Source: Thermosaccharophagus gerlachensis (GTDB lineage Bacteria > Armatimonadota > Fervidibacteria > Fervidibacterales > Thermosaccharophagaceae). Taken from it: a stretch of DNA of 48,285 bases. Under the pieces are notes generated by a model, which had not been told where the DNA came from, ran no database searches, and saw only the letters and a program-made list of their open reading frames with translations. A program made the position numbers and the translations under genes. How positions within the stretch are numbered: the stretch's first letter is position 1; each line of letters begins with the position of its first letter. This document shows, piece after piece, positions 17,119 through 25,650 of this stretch. Location of the stretch: assembly GCA_041538025.1 (NCBI GenBank), contig JBGOEV010000016.1:1-48285 (forward strand). Direction: 5' to 3'.

Positions 17119-17145
17119 TATAATGCTCATACAACACGAAGTGTT
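17119..17145 (+). promoter_or_regulatory. Divergent promoter region with small palindrome
   Basis: The spacer between pyrF and the aminotransferase operon has a perfect TATAAT at 17119-17124, followed by the palindrome AACAC-gaa-GTGTT at 17133-17145, where a plus-strand transcript would begin. On the minus strand TTAACA and TTATAG flank the same area, so both directions may be controlled here. A direct repeat cacctacctgt lies near 17053-17075, inside the pyrF leader. Operator status is an inference. Confidence 0.35.
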
Positions 17146-17216
17146 AAGCTGCTGAGCAAACCACAGCAACGTAAATTTTGGCATTTAGTAAAGTCATTAA
17201 CTTTTGGGGGTTGGTG

Positions 17217-18512
17217 ATGGTGGAAGGAAAAGGAACTGATATGCAGAAGCAGAAAACCTCGGAATTGGATTTAACGGTGGGTGAGCTATCGCTTGAGCCG
17301 TTAAACTCAATTGCACCAGAGCGCATATTGCTTGGTGCTGGACCAAGCAATGTAGATCCGCGTGTTCTTCAAGTTCTTTCTCATCCACCTGTTGGTCATC
17401 TTGATCCATCGTTTTTGAAGATCATGGACGAGGTGCGCCAAATGTTGTGCATAGTTTTCCAAACGAATAATAAGCTGACATTTCCACTCTCTGGGACTGG
17501 TTCTGCTGGTATGGAGGCAAGCCTTGTGAATACCATTGAGCCGGGAGAAAAGGTAATGGTGTTCGTTAACGGTTACTTCGGTGAAAGGATGTGCGAGATG
17601 GTTGAGAGGATCGGAGGTGAGCTAATACGAGTTGACTGTGAATGGGGAAGGGGCTTTGATCAAGATGAGATGCGCAGGTTAATAAAGAAGCACTCACCAA
17701 AAGTGGTAGCAGTTGTGCATGCTGAAACATCAACAGGTGTCCTTCAGCCTCTTGATGCCCTCTCAGATCTCACTTACGAGATTGATTGCTTGCTCGTGGT
17801 TGATTGTGTTACATCGCTTGGTGGTGTTCCAATATTCGTTGACGAGTGGGGTTGGGATGTGGCTTACTCAGGGACACAAAAGTGTCTGGGCTGTCCACCG
17901 GGGCTGTCACCGATCACATTTAGCGAGAGGGCTGTTGAGAAAATGAGAAGGCGAAAAAGAAAACCATCAAGTTGGTATTACGATGCCATGCTCATCTCAA
18001 ACTACTGGGGCGAGGAGAGAGCATATCATCACACAGCACCAATTAGCATGGTCTATGCCTTAAGGGAAGCGCTGAGGTTGTTGCTTGAAGAAGGGTTAAC
18101 CAAAAGATGGACGAGGCACGCTCAAAACGGTGAAGCACTCATAACTGGGCTTGAAGCTTTGGGCTTGAAGCTATTTGTGTCGAAAGAGTTCCGCATGCCA
18201 TGTCTCATTGCAGTTTGCATTCCTGAAGGTGTTGATGATGTGAAAGTGCGCAGTTACTTGCTCAACGAGTTTAACATTGAGATAGGCGCTGGCTTGGGTC
18301 CTCTAAAAGGCAAGATATGGCGAATTGGGTTAATGGGGTATTCATCACAGAGGAAGAATGTTCTGCTATTGCTCTCAGCTCTCGGGGCTGCGTTAAGATC
18401 GCAGAACTTCAAAGCCGATATATCATCGGCTATAAGTGCAGCTATTGAGGTCTATGAGAAGTGCGATGCTGTTGCACAGAATGAGATTGGGAATGAATGC
18501 ACGGCTAAGTGA
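17217..18512 (+). CDS. Class V PLP aminotransferase (serine/alanine-glyoxylate type)
   Basis: About 431 residues with the fold of SerC/AGT-like enzymes. Recognisable parts are LGAGPSNVDPRVLQVLS with the following PVGHLDP, the PLP-stacking region GTGSAGMEASLVN, LVVDCVTSLGGVPI with the Asp that pairs with the PLP ring nitrogen, and the Schiff-base lysine in SGTQKCLG (K222). It should transfer an amino group between serine, alanine or aspartate and glyoxylate or a related 2-oxoacid; the exact pair cannot be read from sequence. The start is uncertain: ATG 17217 (after GGGGGTTGGTG) or ATG 17241 (after AAAAGGA); 17178 is the open-frame limit. The C-terminal 25 residues past the fold are a weakly conserved tail. 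It is first in a tight six-gene operon. Confidence 0.85.
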   Translation: MVEGKGTDMQKQKTSELDLTVGELSLEPLNSIAPERILLGAGPSNVDPRVLQVLSHPPVGHLDPSFLKIMDEVRQMLCIVFQTNNKLTFPLSGTGSAGMEASLVNTIEPGEKVMVFVNGYFGERMCEMVERIGGELIRVDCEWGRGFDQDEMRRLIKKHSPKVVAVVHAETSTGVLQPLDALSDLTYEIDCLLVVDCVTSLGGVPIFVDEWGWDVAYSGTQKCLGCPPGLSPITFSERAVEKMRRRKRKPSSWYYDAMLISNYWGEERAYHHTAPISMVYALREALRLLLEEGLTKRWTRHAQNGEALITGLEALGLKLFVSKEFRMPCLIAVCIPEGVDDVKVRSYLLNEFNIEIGAGLGPLKGKIWRIGLMGYSSQRKNVLLLLSALGAALRSQNFKADISSAISAAIEVYEKCDAVAQNEIGNECTAK

Positions 18513-18533
18513 GCGGTTGGTGGCTTCCATGGG

Positions 18534-19154
18534 ATGAAGTTGCTAATTGCAACCTCAAATGAGGGTAAAGCACGAGAGTTGCTCATGTTGATTGAAAGCG
18601 ATGCGGAGCTGAAGAGATTGATTGAACCTATAACTTTGATGCAACTTGGGATAAGGGTTGAGTTTGAAGAGGAAGGAGAAAGCTACCTTGAGGTTGCGAT
18701 GCAAAAAGCTTTACAAGCTGCTAAAGCCGCAAAGATGCCAGCGCTCGCTGAAGACTCCGGTTTGGAGATAGATGTGCTTGGTGGCTTCCCCGGGAGTCGC
18801 TCGGCAAGGTTCATGGGAAAAGGCACATCGTATAGCGTGAAGAACGAATGCATCATTAAAATGCTACATGGTGTGCCAGAAGAAAAACGCATCGCACGCT
18901 ATAGGTGTGCTATGGCACTTGCAACACCAGATGATGGTGTGGTAGCTACTTCCGAGGGTGAGGTTGAAGGTGTCATTGCCTTTGAACAGCGTGGTGAAGG
19001 AGGGTTTGGATACGACCCCATATTCTACCTTCCCGGGTTAGGTTTTACGATGGCTCAACTGCCAACTCATGTTAAGAATGCAATAAGCCACAGAGGGATA
19101 GCCTTCAGGGGTATATCTGAAGCCATAAAAGCTTTGGCTAAAAAACTCCCTTGA
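18534..19154 (+). CDS. rdgB: dITP/XTP pyrophosphatase (HAM1/RdgB family)
   Basis: 206 residues, normal for the family. It hydrolyses ITP, dITP and XTP to monophosphates to keep deaminated purines out of DNA and RNA. Signatures: ATSNEGKARELL at the N-terminus, ALAEDSGLEIDVLGG with metal-binding acidic residues, and FGYDPIFYLP; the C-terminal SHRGIAFR is also typical. ATG 18534 lies 21 bp after the aminotransferase stop. Confidence 0.95.
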   Translation: MKLLIATSNEGKARELLMLIESDAELKRLIEPITLMQLGIRVEFEEEGESYLEVAMQKALQAAKAAKMPALAEDSGLEIDVLGGFPGSRSARFMGKGTSYSVKNECIIKMLHGVPEEKRIARYRCAMALATPDDGVVATSEGEVEGVIAFEQRGEGGFGYDPIFYLPGLGFTMAQLPTHVKNAISHRGIAFRGISEAIKALAKKLP

Positions 19155-19161
19155 AGGCTTG

Positions 19162-19848
19162 ATGGAGATGGTGCGAGTTCTAATGGTCTCAGATATGCAT
19201 GGTGAATTTGAACACCTCTTAAAAGCAATTGAAATGGAGCAGCCAGATGTCATAGTCTGCGCTGGCGATTGGGGCGACCCAAACACAGTCCCACGAGAAA
19301 TGTGTGAGCAACTCATAGAGAGATTTCACATACTCACCGTTTATGGAAACCACGATGATATCAACTTGCTGAAAGAGCTACGAAACGCTGATGGCACACC
19401 CGTCCTCGTAAGAGATGGAGAAGTGATTGAAGTTAGAGGCATCAAAGTGACTGGTATAAACGGCATATGGGCGAAGTCGAAACGGAAGCCGTTCTATGTG
19501 CTTGATGAAGAAGTGATTAACGCTGCTCAACGGGTGGCAAGTGAATGTAGCGATGTGGATATCCTTCTAACGCATCCATGCCCAATTGGTATAGCGGATA
19601 TGACACCGAAAGGAACACATGGAGGACAACGGTGCTTTCTTGAAGCGTTCAAGATCGTTCGCCCGCGGCTCTATGTTTGTGGTCACTTGCATTTGCCACA
19701 GCGCAAACAGCTTAGGGATGGTTCTATCATTGTTAATGTTGGCTATACTGCGAAAGGGGATTACGCTGTTGCTATGGTAGGGAAAAATGAATGTGTGCTT
19801 GAAAAGCATGTTATGGCAAGTGTGGATGAAGCAACGAACAAAGCATAA
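19162..19848 (+). CDS. Calcineurin-like metallophosphoesterase (YfcE/MJ0936-like)
   Basis: About 228 residues containing the full dinuclear metal site: VSDMHGEF (DxH), CAGDWGDPN (GD), VYGNHDD (GNHD), LLTHPCP, and VCGHLHLPQ (GHxH). The family hydrolyses phosphodiesters or phosphomonoesters in the cytoplasm; the physiological substrate is unknown. Replacement of GDxxD by GDWGDP keeps the essential Asp. ATG 19162 is taken as the start, 7 bases after rdgB ends, so translational coupling is likely. The position between rdgB and argS suggests general nucleotide housekeeping, but this is inference. Confidence 0.85.
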   Translation: MEMVRVLMVSDMHGEFEHLLKAIEMEQPDVIVCAGDWGDPNTVPREMCEQLIERFHILTVYGNHDDINLLKELRNADGTPVLVRDGEVIEVRGIKVTGINGIWAKSKRKPFYVLDEEVINAAQRVASECSDVDILLTHPCPIGIADMTPKGTHGGQRCFLEAFKIVRPRLYVCGHLHLPQRKQLRDGSIIVNVGYTAKGDYAVAMVGKNECVLEKHVMASVDEATNKA

Positions 19849-19866
19849 GAAGAGGTGAAGTGACAG

Positions 19867-21552
19867 ATGTTAGCTGTGAAAGAAGAATTGACCGTAGCTC
19901 TCCTCAATGCTCTTCAAACAGCACGTTCCAATGGCGAAATTGATTTTGCAGAGATACCTAAATTTGCTGTTGAGCGTCCACCACATCACTCGTTTGGTGA
20001 CTACGCAACAAATTTGGCTATGATGCTTGGGAAGCAAATAAAGCGTAATGCTATTGAGGTAGCCAACATAATCGTGAAGCACCTCAAGTTTGATACTGGC
20101 TTGGTTGAAAGGGTTGAAGTTGCAGGCAGTGGCTTCATCAACTTTTATCTTCGTTCAGGATGGCTTTGGGATGTGGTCAGGCAGGTTGTAAACGAAGATG
20201 AGCGCTACGGGCATTGCAACATAGGTATGGGTGAGAAAGTCCAAGTTGAATTTGTTAGCGCTAACCCAACGGGTCCGTTACACCTCGGACATGGAAGAGG
20301 GGGAGTCCTTGGAGACTCCATCTCAAGGTTGCTTGAGGCAGTGGGATTTAAGGTTGAAAGGGAGTTTTACATCAACGATGCTACAATGAGTGCCCAAATG
20401 AGGAAGTTCGGGCAATCGCTTGAGGCACGCTATAGAGAGCTACTTGGTCTGCCAGCTCAATTGCCAGAAGATGGTTACAAGGGCGAGTATGTAATAGAGA
20501 TGGCTAAAGAGCTACTGAAGGAGTGCGGTGATAAGTATTTGCACATCCTTGAAAAGGATAGGATAGCGAAGTTCATAGCCCTCTCAAAAGAGAAGATGCT
20601 GAAAAGACAAAAGGATGTGCTTGAGCGTTTCGGCATCAGGATGGATAACTGGGTAAGTGAACAGTGGCTATACGATGAGGGGAGAGTGAAAGATGCCATT
20701 GATAGGCTGATCTCAAGCGGATATACATACGAACATGAGGGTGCAACTTGGCTTCGTTCAACAGCTTTCGGGGACGATAAGGACAGGGTGTTAGTGAGGG
20801 CAGACGGCATGCCAACATATCTTGCAGCTGATGTCGCTTACCACATCTACAAGTATGAGAGAGGTTTTAAGAAGCTCATAAACATTTGGGGTCCTGACCA
20901 TCACGGTTATGTGATGCGGCTTAAGGCTGCCCTTCAAGCACTTAACTATGATGTGAGCAAGTTGCATATCATCGTTTACCAAATTGTCAGACTTTTCAAG
21001 GATGGAGAGCTCGTGCCTATGGGGAAGAGGGAAGGAGAGATGATCACTCTTGAGGAAGTCATCAAATGGGTAGGGGTTGATGCGACACGCTTCTTCTTGT
21101 TGATGCGTAGCCCAGATAGCCCTGTTGACTTTGATTTAACGCTCGCAGCAAAGCAGTCGCAAGAAAACCCAGTTTACTATGTTCAATACGCACACGCAAG
21201 GGCATGTAGCATATTTAGGCAGGCGAGTATTGAAAGGCATCCAGCTCTCACAATACCTAAGGAGCAGGTTGACTTGTCGTTGTTGACACATCCATCGGAA
21301 CAATTGCTTATGCGCGAGATAGCAGACCTGCCCGATGTCGTTATGGAAGCAGCAACACACTTTGAGCCACATAGGCTAACAAGCTACGCTTATCAACTCG
21401 CAACAGCGTTCCATAGTTTTTACACCTCTTGTAGAGTGCTTTGTGATGATGAGAAGTTGAGCTCTGCTCGGCTGATGCTAACCAATGCAGCCAGAATAGC
21501 AATACGAAATGTGCTTTCGCTTATGGGCATATCGGCGCCAACGCAGATGTGA
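19867..21552 (+). CDS. argS: Arginyl-tRNA synthetase
   Basis: 561 residues, class Ia. It charges tRNA-Arg with arginine. The HIGH motif is seen in SANPTGPLHLGHGR (HLGH), the KMSKS-like loop in LVPMGKREGEMITLEE, and the Arg-specific VEFVSANPTGP context is unmistakable. The N-terminal Add-1 domain (PHHSFGDYATNLAM) and the C-terminal DALR anticodon-binding domain (SYAYQLATAFHSFYTSCRVL) are complete. A GAGGTGA lies upstream of ATG 19867. The gap to the preceding gene is 18 bp. Confidence 0.97.
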   Translation: MLAVKEELTVALLNALQTARSNGEIDFAEIPKFAVERPPHHSFGDYATNLAMMLGKQIKRNAIEVANIIVKHLKFDTGLVERVEVAGSGFINFYLRSGWLWDVVRQVVNEDERYGHCNIGMGEKVQVEFVSANPTGPLHLGHGRGGVLGDSISRLLEAVGFKVEREFYINDATMSAQMRKFGQSLEARYRELLGLPAQLPEDGYKGEYVIEMAKELLKECGDKYLHILEKDRIAKFIALSKEKMLKRQKDVLERFGIRMDNWVSEQWLYDEGRVKDAIDRLISSGYTYEHEGATWLRSTAFGDDKDRVLVRADGMPTYLAADVAYHIYKYERGFKKLINIWGPDHHGYVMRLKAALQALNYDVSKLHIIVYQIVRLFKDGELVPMGKREGEMITLEEVIKWVGVDATRFFLLMRSPDSPVDFDLTLAAKQSQENPVYYVQYAHARACSIFRQASIERHPALTIPKEQVDLSLLTHPSEQLLMREIADLPDVVMEAATHFEPHRLTSYAYQLATAFHSFYTSCRVLCDDEKLSSARLMLTNAARIAIRNVLSLMGISAPTQM

Positions 21553-21575
21553 AGCTTAGGAGGGTGAGGGTCAAG

Positions 21576-22526
21576 ATGACAGACGTTGTTTGTCTTGGTA
21601 TACTCGTTGCTGACATAGTTGCAAAGCCAGTTGACCGTTACCCTGAAAGAGGACAACTCGTCCTGACTGGGAGGATGGAAACACATATCGGTGGTTGTGC
21701 AGCGAACACTGCAGTTGGGTTGGCAAAGATGGGTGTTAAGGTGAAGATCGCTGGAAAGGTAGGTAACGATGCACTTGGCGACTTCCTTAGGAAAGCACTC
21801 CATGATGCAGGTGTTGATGTTAGTGGGATCATAGTTGACGAAAGGACTGGGACATCAGCAACGATGGTGATGGTGCACAGCGACGGCGAAAGGAGCTTCA
21901 TACACTATCCGGGCGCAAACGGTGCACTGCGCTTGGATGAGTTTGACATCGCTGAAATAACAAACACAAGAATACTTGATGTTGCTGGAACATTCGTCAT
22001 GCCCGGGTTTGATGGTGAGCCAACTGCAAAGCTATTGGCTATGGCAAAGGAAAGAGGGGTTATAACTTGCCTTGATACAGTCTTTGATGCAACGGGACAG
22101 TGGATGAAACTTCTTGAACCGTGCTTGCCGTTGCTTGATTACTTCATACCAAGTTATGAAGAAGCTCGTCACTTAACGGGCAAGGACGATCCAAGGCACA
22201 TCTGCGATGTGTTCTTAGAAAAGGGTGTTAAAGTCACTGGGGTTAAGCTCGGTGAAAAGGGTTGCTACTTAACCGATGGTGTTGAAAGCTATCATATACC
22301 TGCTTTTGATGTGACGCCAGTTGATGCGACTGGCGCAGGCGATGCTTTTATGGCTGGCTTCATTGTTGGCGTGCTTAAGGGATGGGACTTGCCAACCATA
22401 GGTAGGTTCGCAAACGCTGTTGGTGCATTGTGTGTCATGGCTATAGGCGCAACTGGTGGCTACAGGAGTTTTGAGGAAACACTTGAGTTCATGGAACACA
22501 CACCAGTCAAGGAATGCAAAATTTAG
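21576..22526 (+). CDS. PfkB-family carbohydrate kinase
   Basis: 316 residues of a ribokinase-like fold. PfkB motif 1 is GGCAANTAVGLAKMGVKV with the following GKVGNDALGDFL. Motif 2 is DATGAGDAFMAGFIVG, with the catalytic Asp in DATGAGD. It should phosphorylate a sugar or nucleoside; the substrate cannot be named from sequence. The start is ATG 21576 after AGGAGGG. The open frame begins at a GTG overlapping the argS stop, but that lacks a ribosome-binding site. It is followed closely by the transaldolase-like gene, which hints at sugar-phosphate metabolism. Confidence 0.9.
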   Translation: MTDVVCLGILVADIVAKPVDRYPERGQLVLTGRMETHIGGCAANTAVGLAKMGVKVKIAGKVGNDALGDFLRKALHDAGVDVSGIIVDERTGTSATMVMVHSDGERSFIHYPGANGALRLDEFDIAEITNTRILDVAGTFVMPGFDGEPTAKLLAMAKERGVITCLDTVFDATGQWMKLLEPCLPLLDYFIPSYEEARHLTGKDDPRHICDVFLEKGVKVTGVKLGEKGCYLTDGVESYHIPAFDVTPVDATGAGDAFMAGFIVGVLKGWDLPTIGRFANAVGALCVMAIGATGGYRSFEETLEFMEHTPVKECKI

Positions 22527-22548
22527 CTCTGTTAAGAGGTGACTCGCT

Positions 22549-23139
22549 TTGAAGCTCTGGGTGATGATCAAAGGGAAGGACATAGTCTTGGAGGGCTTCC
22601 AAGAGTTGGTTGATGGCGTTTGCGTTGTCGGCTTGGAAATGGATGGGGAAGAAAGCTGGAGGGCATTTGTTGAGCAATGTGCAAATGAGTTGCCATGCGA
22701 TGTCATAATTGAGCTACCAGATAGCGAATCAGAGACGATTTCAAAGTTGGCTGATATAGTTTGCAAGTGGCAGCCAAAGCTTATCCCTCAGTTCCCGATG
22801 ACGAAAGAGGGGATAACTGCATGTAAGCGTTTCTCATCTTCAGGGACAAGGGTGGCAGTAAGAGCAACAACATGGGCTGAGTTTATCATCGCTATGAGGG
22901 CATCACCGACGTTCATGAGAATGCCGATTGAGATGTTTACCATGGATGACGAGGAAATTGATTTTGATGACGCGATAGAAATCGCTTCGCAGTTGCAAAA
23001 AGCGTTTGAGCGTTACGGCTATGGTAGGACACAACTCCTAATTGAAGCACAAGATGAAAAGGACTTTCAATTCCTCTTCGCCATAATGCCAGACGGTCTT
23101 CTCGTCCCTTTTGAGTTACTCAAAAGGGTGCTCAAATAA
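22549..23139 (+). CDS. Transaldolase-like protein lacking the Schiff-base lysine
   Basis: 196 residues, shorter than fructose-6-phosphate aldolase/transaldolase (about 215-220). The stretch IPQFPMTKEGITACKRFSSSG lines up with the vvKIPmTxeGlkAvkxLxxeG motif of that family, and the following VAVRATTWAEFIIAMRASP fits the next strand and helix. The catalytic Lys position is Gln here (IPQFPMT). TTG 22549 is the likely start, with AGAGGTGA 7 bases upstream. If the alignment is right it cannot form the usual Schiff base, so it may be a non-catalytic or repurposed barrel. The relationship is by eye and moderately sure; the alternative is an unrelated TIM barrel. It is the last gene of the operon beginning at 17217. 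Confidence 0.5.
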   Translation: MKLWVMIKGKDIVLEGFQELVDGVCVVGLEMDGEESWRAFVEQCANELPCDVIIELPDSESETISKLADIVCKWQPKLIPQFPMTKEGITACKRFSSSGTRVAVRATTWAEFIIAMRASPTFMRMPIEMFTMDDEEIDFDDAIEIASQLQKAFERYGYGRTQLLIEAQDEKDFQFLFAIMPDGLLVPFELLKRVLK

Positions 23140-23189
23140 AGCAACGAGCTACATCGTGGATACTGCCTTGCCAATCATTCAACCCTATG

Positions 23190-23573
23190 CTATTGTTGCG
23201 GTGCAGGTTTTGGAGGCGGTGGTGCGAATTGACCTGGTGCACCAGGTGGAACGATGTCCTCAAGTATGACTCGGTTCTTAAGTTGCAGTGTTTCAGCATC
23301 AAACTGGTAAAGCACATTCCCACGCACAACATACACATACTTCTCGTTAGCGTATATGGCAACTGGCAGTTGCGCCCTGAACATCATCATGGGTTGGAAT
23401 CCTTCTCTACCAAATTGTGGTCTTTGACCACCTTCACGCTGAAAAGCACCCGGCTGTTGGAACTGAGGCTGTTGAGCTATTGATGTATGCAGACAGACAG
23501 CAATCAGAGAGGCTACAAGCGGCAAGGCAATTAATAATGTTGACCTCACTAAATTCACCTTACGCTTAACCAT
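23190..23573 (-). CDS. Small secreted Pro/Gln-rich protein with one propeller-like motif
   Basis: 127 residues. A basic N-terminus and hydrophobic segment (about 10-33, STLLIALPLVASLIAVCLHT) form a signal peptide or anchor ending before AQQPQ. Then comes a Gln/Pro/Gly/Phe-rich linker (QFQQPGAFQREGGQ). A short beta segment, VAIYANEKYVYVVRGNVLYQFD, resembles a single PQQ/propeller blade. A proline-rich tail (PPPPKPAPQQ) ends it. ATG 23573 follows GGGAGGTG. The function is unknown. One blade cannot form a propeller alone, so it may oligomerise or cap another protein. It is transcribed divergently from dsbD and convergently with the preceding operon. Confidence 0.7.
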   Translation of the reverse strand: MVKRKVNLVRSTLLIALPLVASLIAVCLHTSIAQQPQFQQPGAFQREGGQRPQFGREGFQPMMMFRAQLPVAIYANEKYVYVVRGNVLYQFDAETLQLKNRVILEDIVPPGAPGQFAPPPPKPAPQQ

Positions 23574-23776
23574 CCTGATGCACCTCCCTTGCAGATGTTT
23601 TTTCTTACAGCGCTGTTTTGCGGGTCTGTTGACTTTGACGAATTGATGCTTTCAAAGTTCGCGAGGTTCGCGCATCGTCGCTTGCTTCAAGTGAGTTGCA
23701 AAGAAAGAGAACACATGCCATCGCATCATAATACAGCATGGAAAGCTCATCTTAAGAAGGGCAGGGCTAACGCGCC

Positions 23777-25639
23777 ATGCGGAGAGAACGAAGTAGCTTG
23801 CGTATAAGTTTTGCGTTGCGTGTTGTGGTAATCCTGTTTTTCATGCTTACCCATAGCTTTGTGTGGTGTGCCAATAAGCGTCCGGTGATTGAGACCTACC
23901 TTGATGTGTCGGCTATAAGGCAGGGTAGTAGTGGAAGGTTGATGGTGCTTGTCAAGCTCCCGAAGGGGTTGCATGTCAACTCAAACAAGCCAAAAGAAAA
24001 ATGGCTTATACCAACAACACTCACAATAGCTTCGCCTAAGTGGCTAAGCGTTAAAGGTGTTCACTACCCGAAGGCGAAGAGTTTACACACATCTCTTGGA
24101 GAGCTGTTCGTCTACGAGGGTGAATTTGCAATCTTCGTCGTCCTGCATGCCTCTACAGATGCACCAATTGGTAGACATAACATCACTGCCACTTTGCGTT
24201 ATCAGGCTTGCGATGAGCGTCGCTGTTACCCGCCAGATAACTTCAAATTCACCATAACGATAAACATAGCTGGCAGGGAAGCAAGCGTGTTTCAAATCAA
24301 CAACGACCTGTTCAGGAAATATGCAAACCAAGTTGAAGAGTTCCAACACCTCCCAAGCAAGATGCAAAGGCTTAGCGGTGTCAGCGCGCTTGATCACGTC
24401 TCGTCTTTAGTTCAGCGCTTTGGTTGGGGTGTAACTTTGGTCATCATTTTTGCGTTCGGGCTGGCACTCAACTTGACGCCATGTGTCTTCCCGCTTGTGC
24501 CAATAACAGTTGGCTATTTTGCGAGTCGCTCGCATGGCAACTTGCTACGCCTTCTCAGTGAGGCATTGCTATATGCCCTTGGAATCATCATCACATACTC
24601 AGCGATGGGGACAATAGCTGGTTTGAGTGGCAGTCTCCTCGGGAGCCTCTTACAACATCCTGTAACTTTGGTCTTCGTTTCATCTGTGATAGCGTTCTTA
24701 GGTTTCGGCATGCTTGGGCTATACGAGTTCAAGGTGCCTTCCTCGTTCCTCGGGCGACTCCACAATTTCGCATGCGCATCTGGCTCGTTCGGGTTAGGCA
24801 TGATTGCAGGGCTAATAGCAGCACCGTGCGTTGGACCGTTCACGGCTGCGCTTTTAACATTTGTGGCAGCCACAGGGAAGGCATTCATTGGCTTTATATG
24901 CTTCTTTGTGCTGTCGCTCGGATTAAGCATGCCATACATCTTCCTTGCTGTTTTTTCTGGTGCACTGCATAGGCTCCCAAAGTCAGGCATGTGGATGGAA
25001 TGGGTGAGAAGGATACTTGGCTTCTGCCTTTTCTTCCTCGCTGCATACTTGCTCCTACCGCTTATGCCACAAATTGTTGCACCGTTTGTGTTGCCATCCT
25101 TGTTTTTGATTGCTTCCATTTACCTTGGATGGTCTATTGCACATGGCGATGAAAAGAAGGTGTTCTCCCTTTTGAGGCGGGCAACGGGAATTGCTTTATT
25201 CATCGTAGCATTAGGCACGTTCATTCACGCGGGCTATTCACTCGGATATGAACACGGCTATAGCGCAGCTCTAAAGCATGGAGGCTCAACCGCATCTGTG
25301 TGGGAGGAGTTTTCACCGAGCAGGCTAAAAGAGGCATTGATGCATGGAAAGCCCATCTTGGTTGAATTCACAGCGAAATGGTGTCCACAATGCAAGAAGC
25401 TTGAAAGGAAGGTGCTCCTTGATAGCGATGTTATCAATGAGTTGCGCCGTTTTGTATGCTTTCGTGTTGATATGACATTCTGGAGCGCGAGCTCAAACGA
25501 GCTCGCAAGGAAGTATGGTGTAGTCGGATTGCCTACAATACTTTTCATCACTTCAAGCGGTGAGGAAGCGCGCCACCTTAGGATTGAAGGATTCGTTGAT
25601 AAAGAAGAGTTGCTTGAGCGCTTGCGCCAGTTGAGGTGA
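23777..25639 (+). CDS. dsbD: Thiol:disulfide interchange protein DsbD
   Basis: 620 residues with the three-domain DsbD layout. After a signal peptide, an N-terminal DsbD-alpha immunoglobulin-like domain carries the active pair C145/C150 (CDERRC). A membrane domain from about 213 has Cys in LTPCVFPLVP (C236) and AAPCVGPF (C351), the redox pair of CcdA/DsbD-beta. A thioredoxin-like domain ends the chain with WCPQC (C536, C539). The protein carries reducing power from cytoplasmic thioredoxin across the membrane to exported proteins. ATG 23777 is the start. A SpoU-family gene follows within 11 bp. Upstream is a 203-bp spacer shared with the small secreted protein, where I see no strong promoter. 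Confidence 0.95.
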   Translation: MRRERSSLRISFALRVVVILFFMLTHSFVWCANKRPVIETYLDVSAIRQGSSGRLMVLVKLPKGLHVNSNKPKEKWLIPTTLTIASPKWLSVKGVHYPKAKSLHTSLGELFVYEGEFAIFVVLHASTDAPIGRHNITATLRYQACDERRCYPPDNFKFTITINIAGREASVFQINNDLFRKYANQVEEFQHLPSKMQRLSGVSALDHVSSLVQRFGWGVTLVIIFAFGLALNLTPCVFPLVPITVGYFASRSHGNLLRLLSEALLYALGIIITYSAMGTIAGLSGSLLGSLLQHPVTLVFVSSVIAFLGFGMLGLYEFKVPSSFLGRLHNFACASGSFGLGMIAGLIAAPCVGPFTAALLTFVAATGKAFIGFICFFVLSLGLSMPYIFLAVFSGALHRLPKSGMWMEWVRRILGFCLFFLAAYLLLPLMPQIVAPFVLPSLFLIASIYLGWSIAHGDEKKVFSLLRRATGIALFIVALGTFIHAGYSLGYEHGYSAALKHGGSTASVWEEFSPSRLKEALMHGKPILVEFTAKWCPQCKKLERKVLLDSDVINELRRFVCFRVDMTFWSASSNELARKYGVVGLPTILFITSSGEEARHLRIEGFVDKEELLERLRQLR

Positions 25640-25650
25640 GATGGCAAGCC

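Noticed and set aside
16430..17155. 241-codon frame antisense to pyrF
   Set aside because: pyrF carries the full catalytic signature on the other strand; the antisense product is low-complexity and Ser-rich.
22269..22766. 165-codon minus-strand frame across the PfkB and transaldolase-like genes
   Set aside because: It spans a gene junction and has no plausible product; both sense genes have strong support.
24514..25119. 201-codon frame antisense to dsbD
   Set aside because: It covers the membrane domain of dsbD; no ribosome-binding site or domain is seen.
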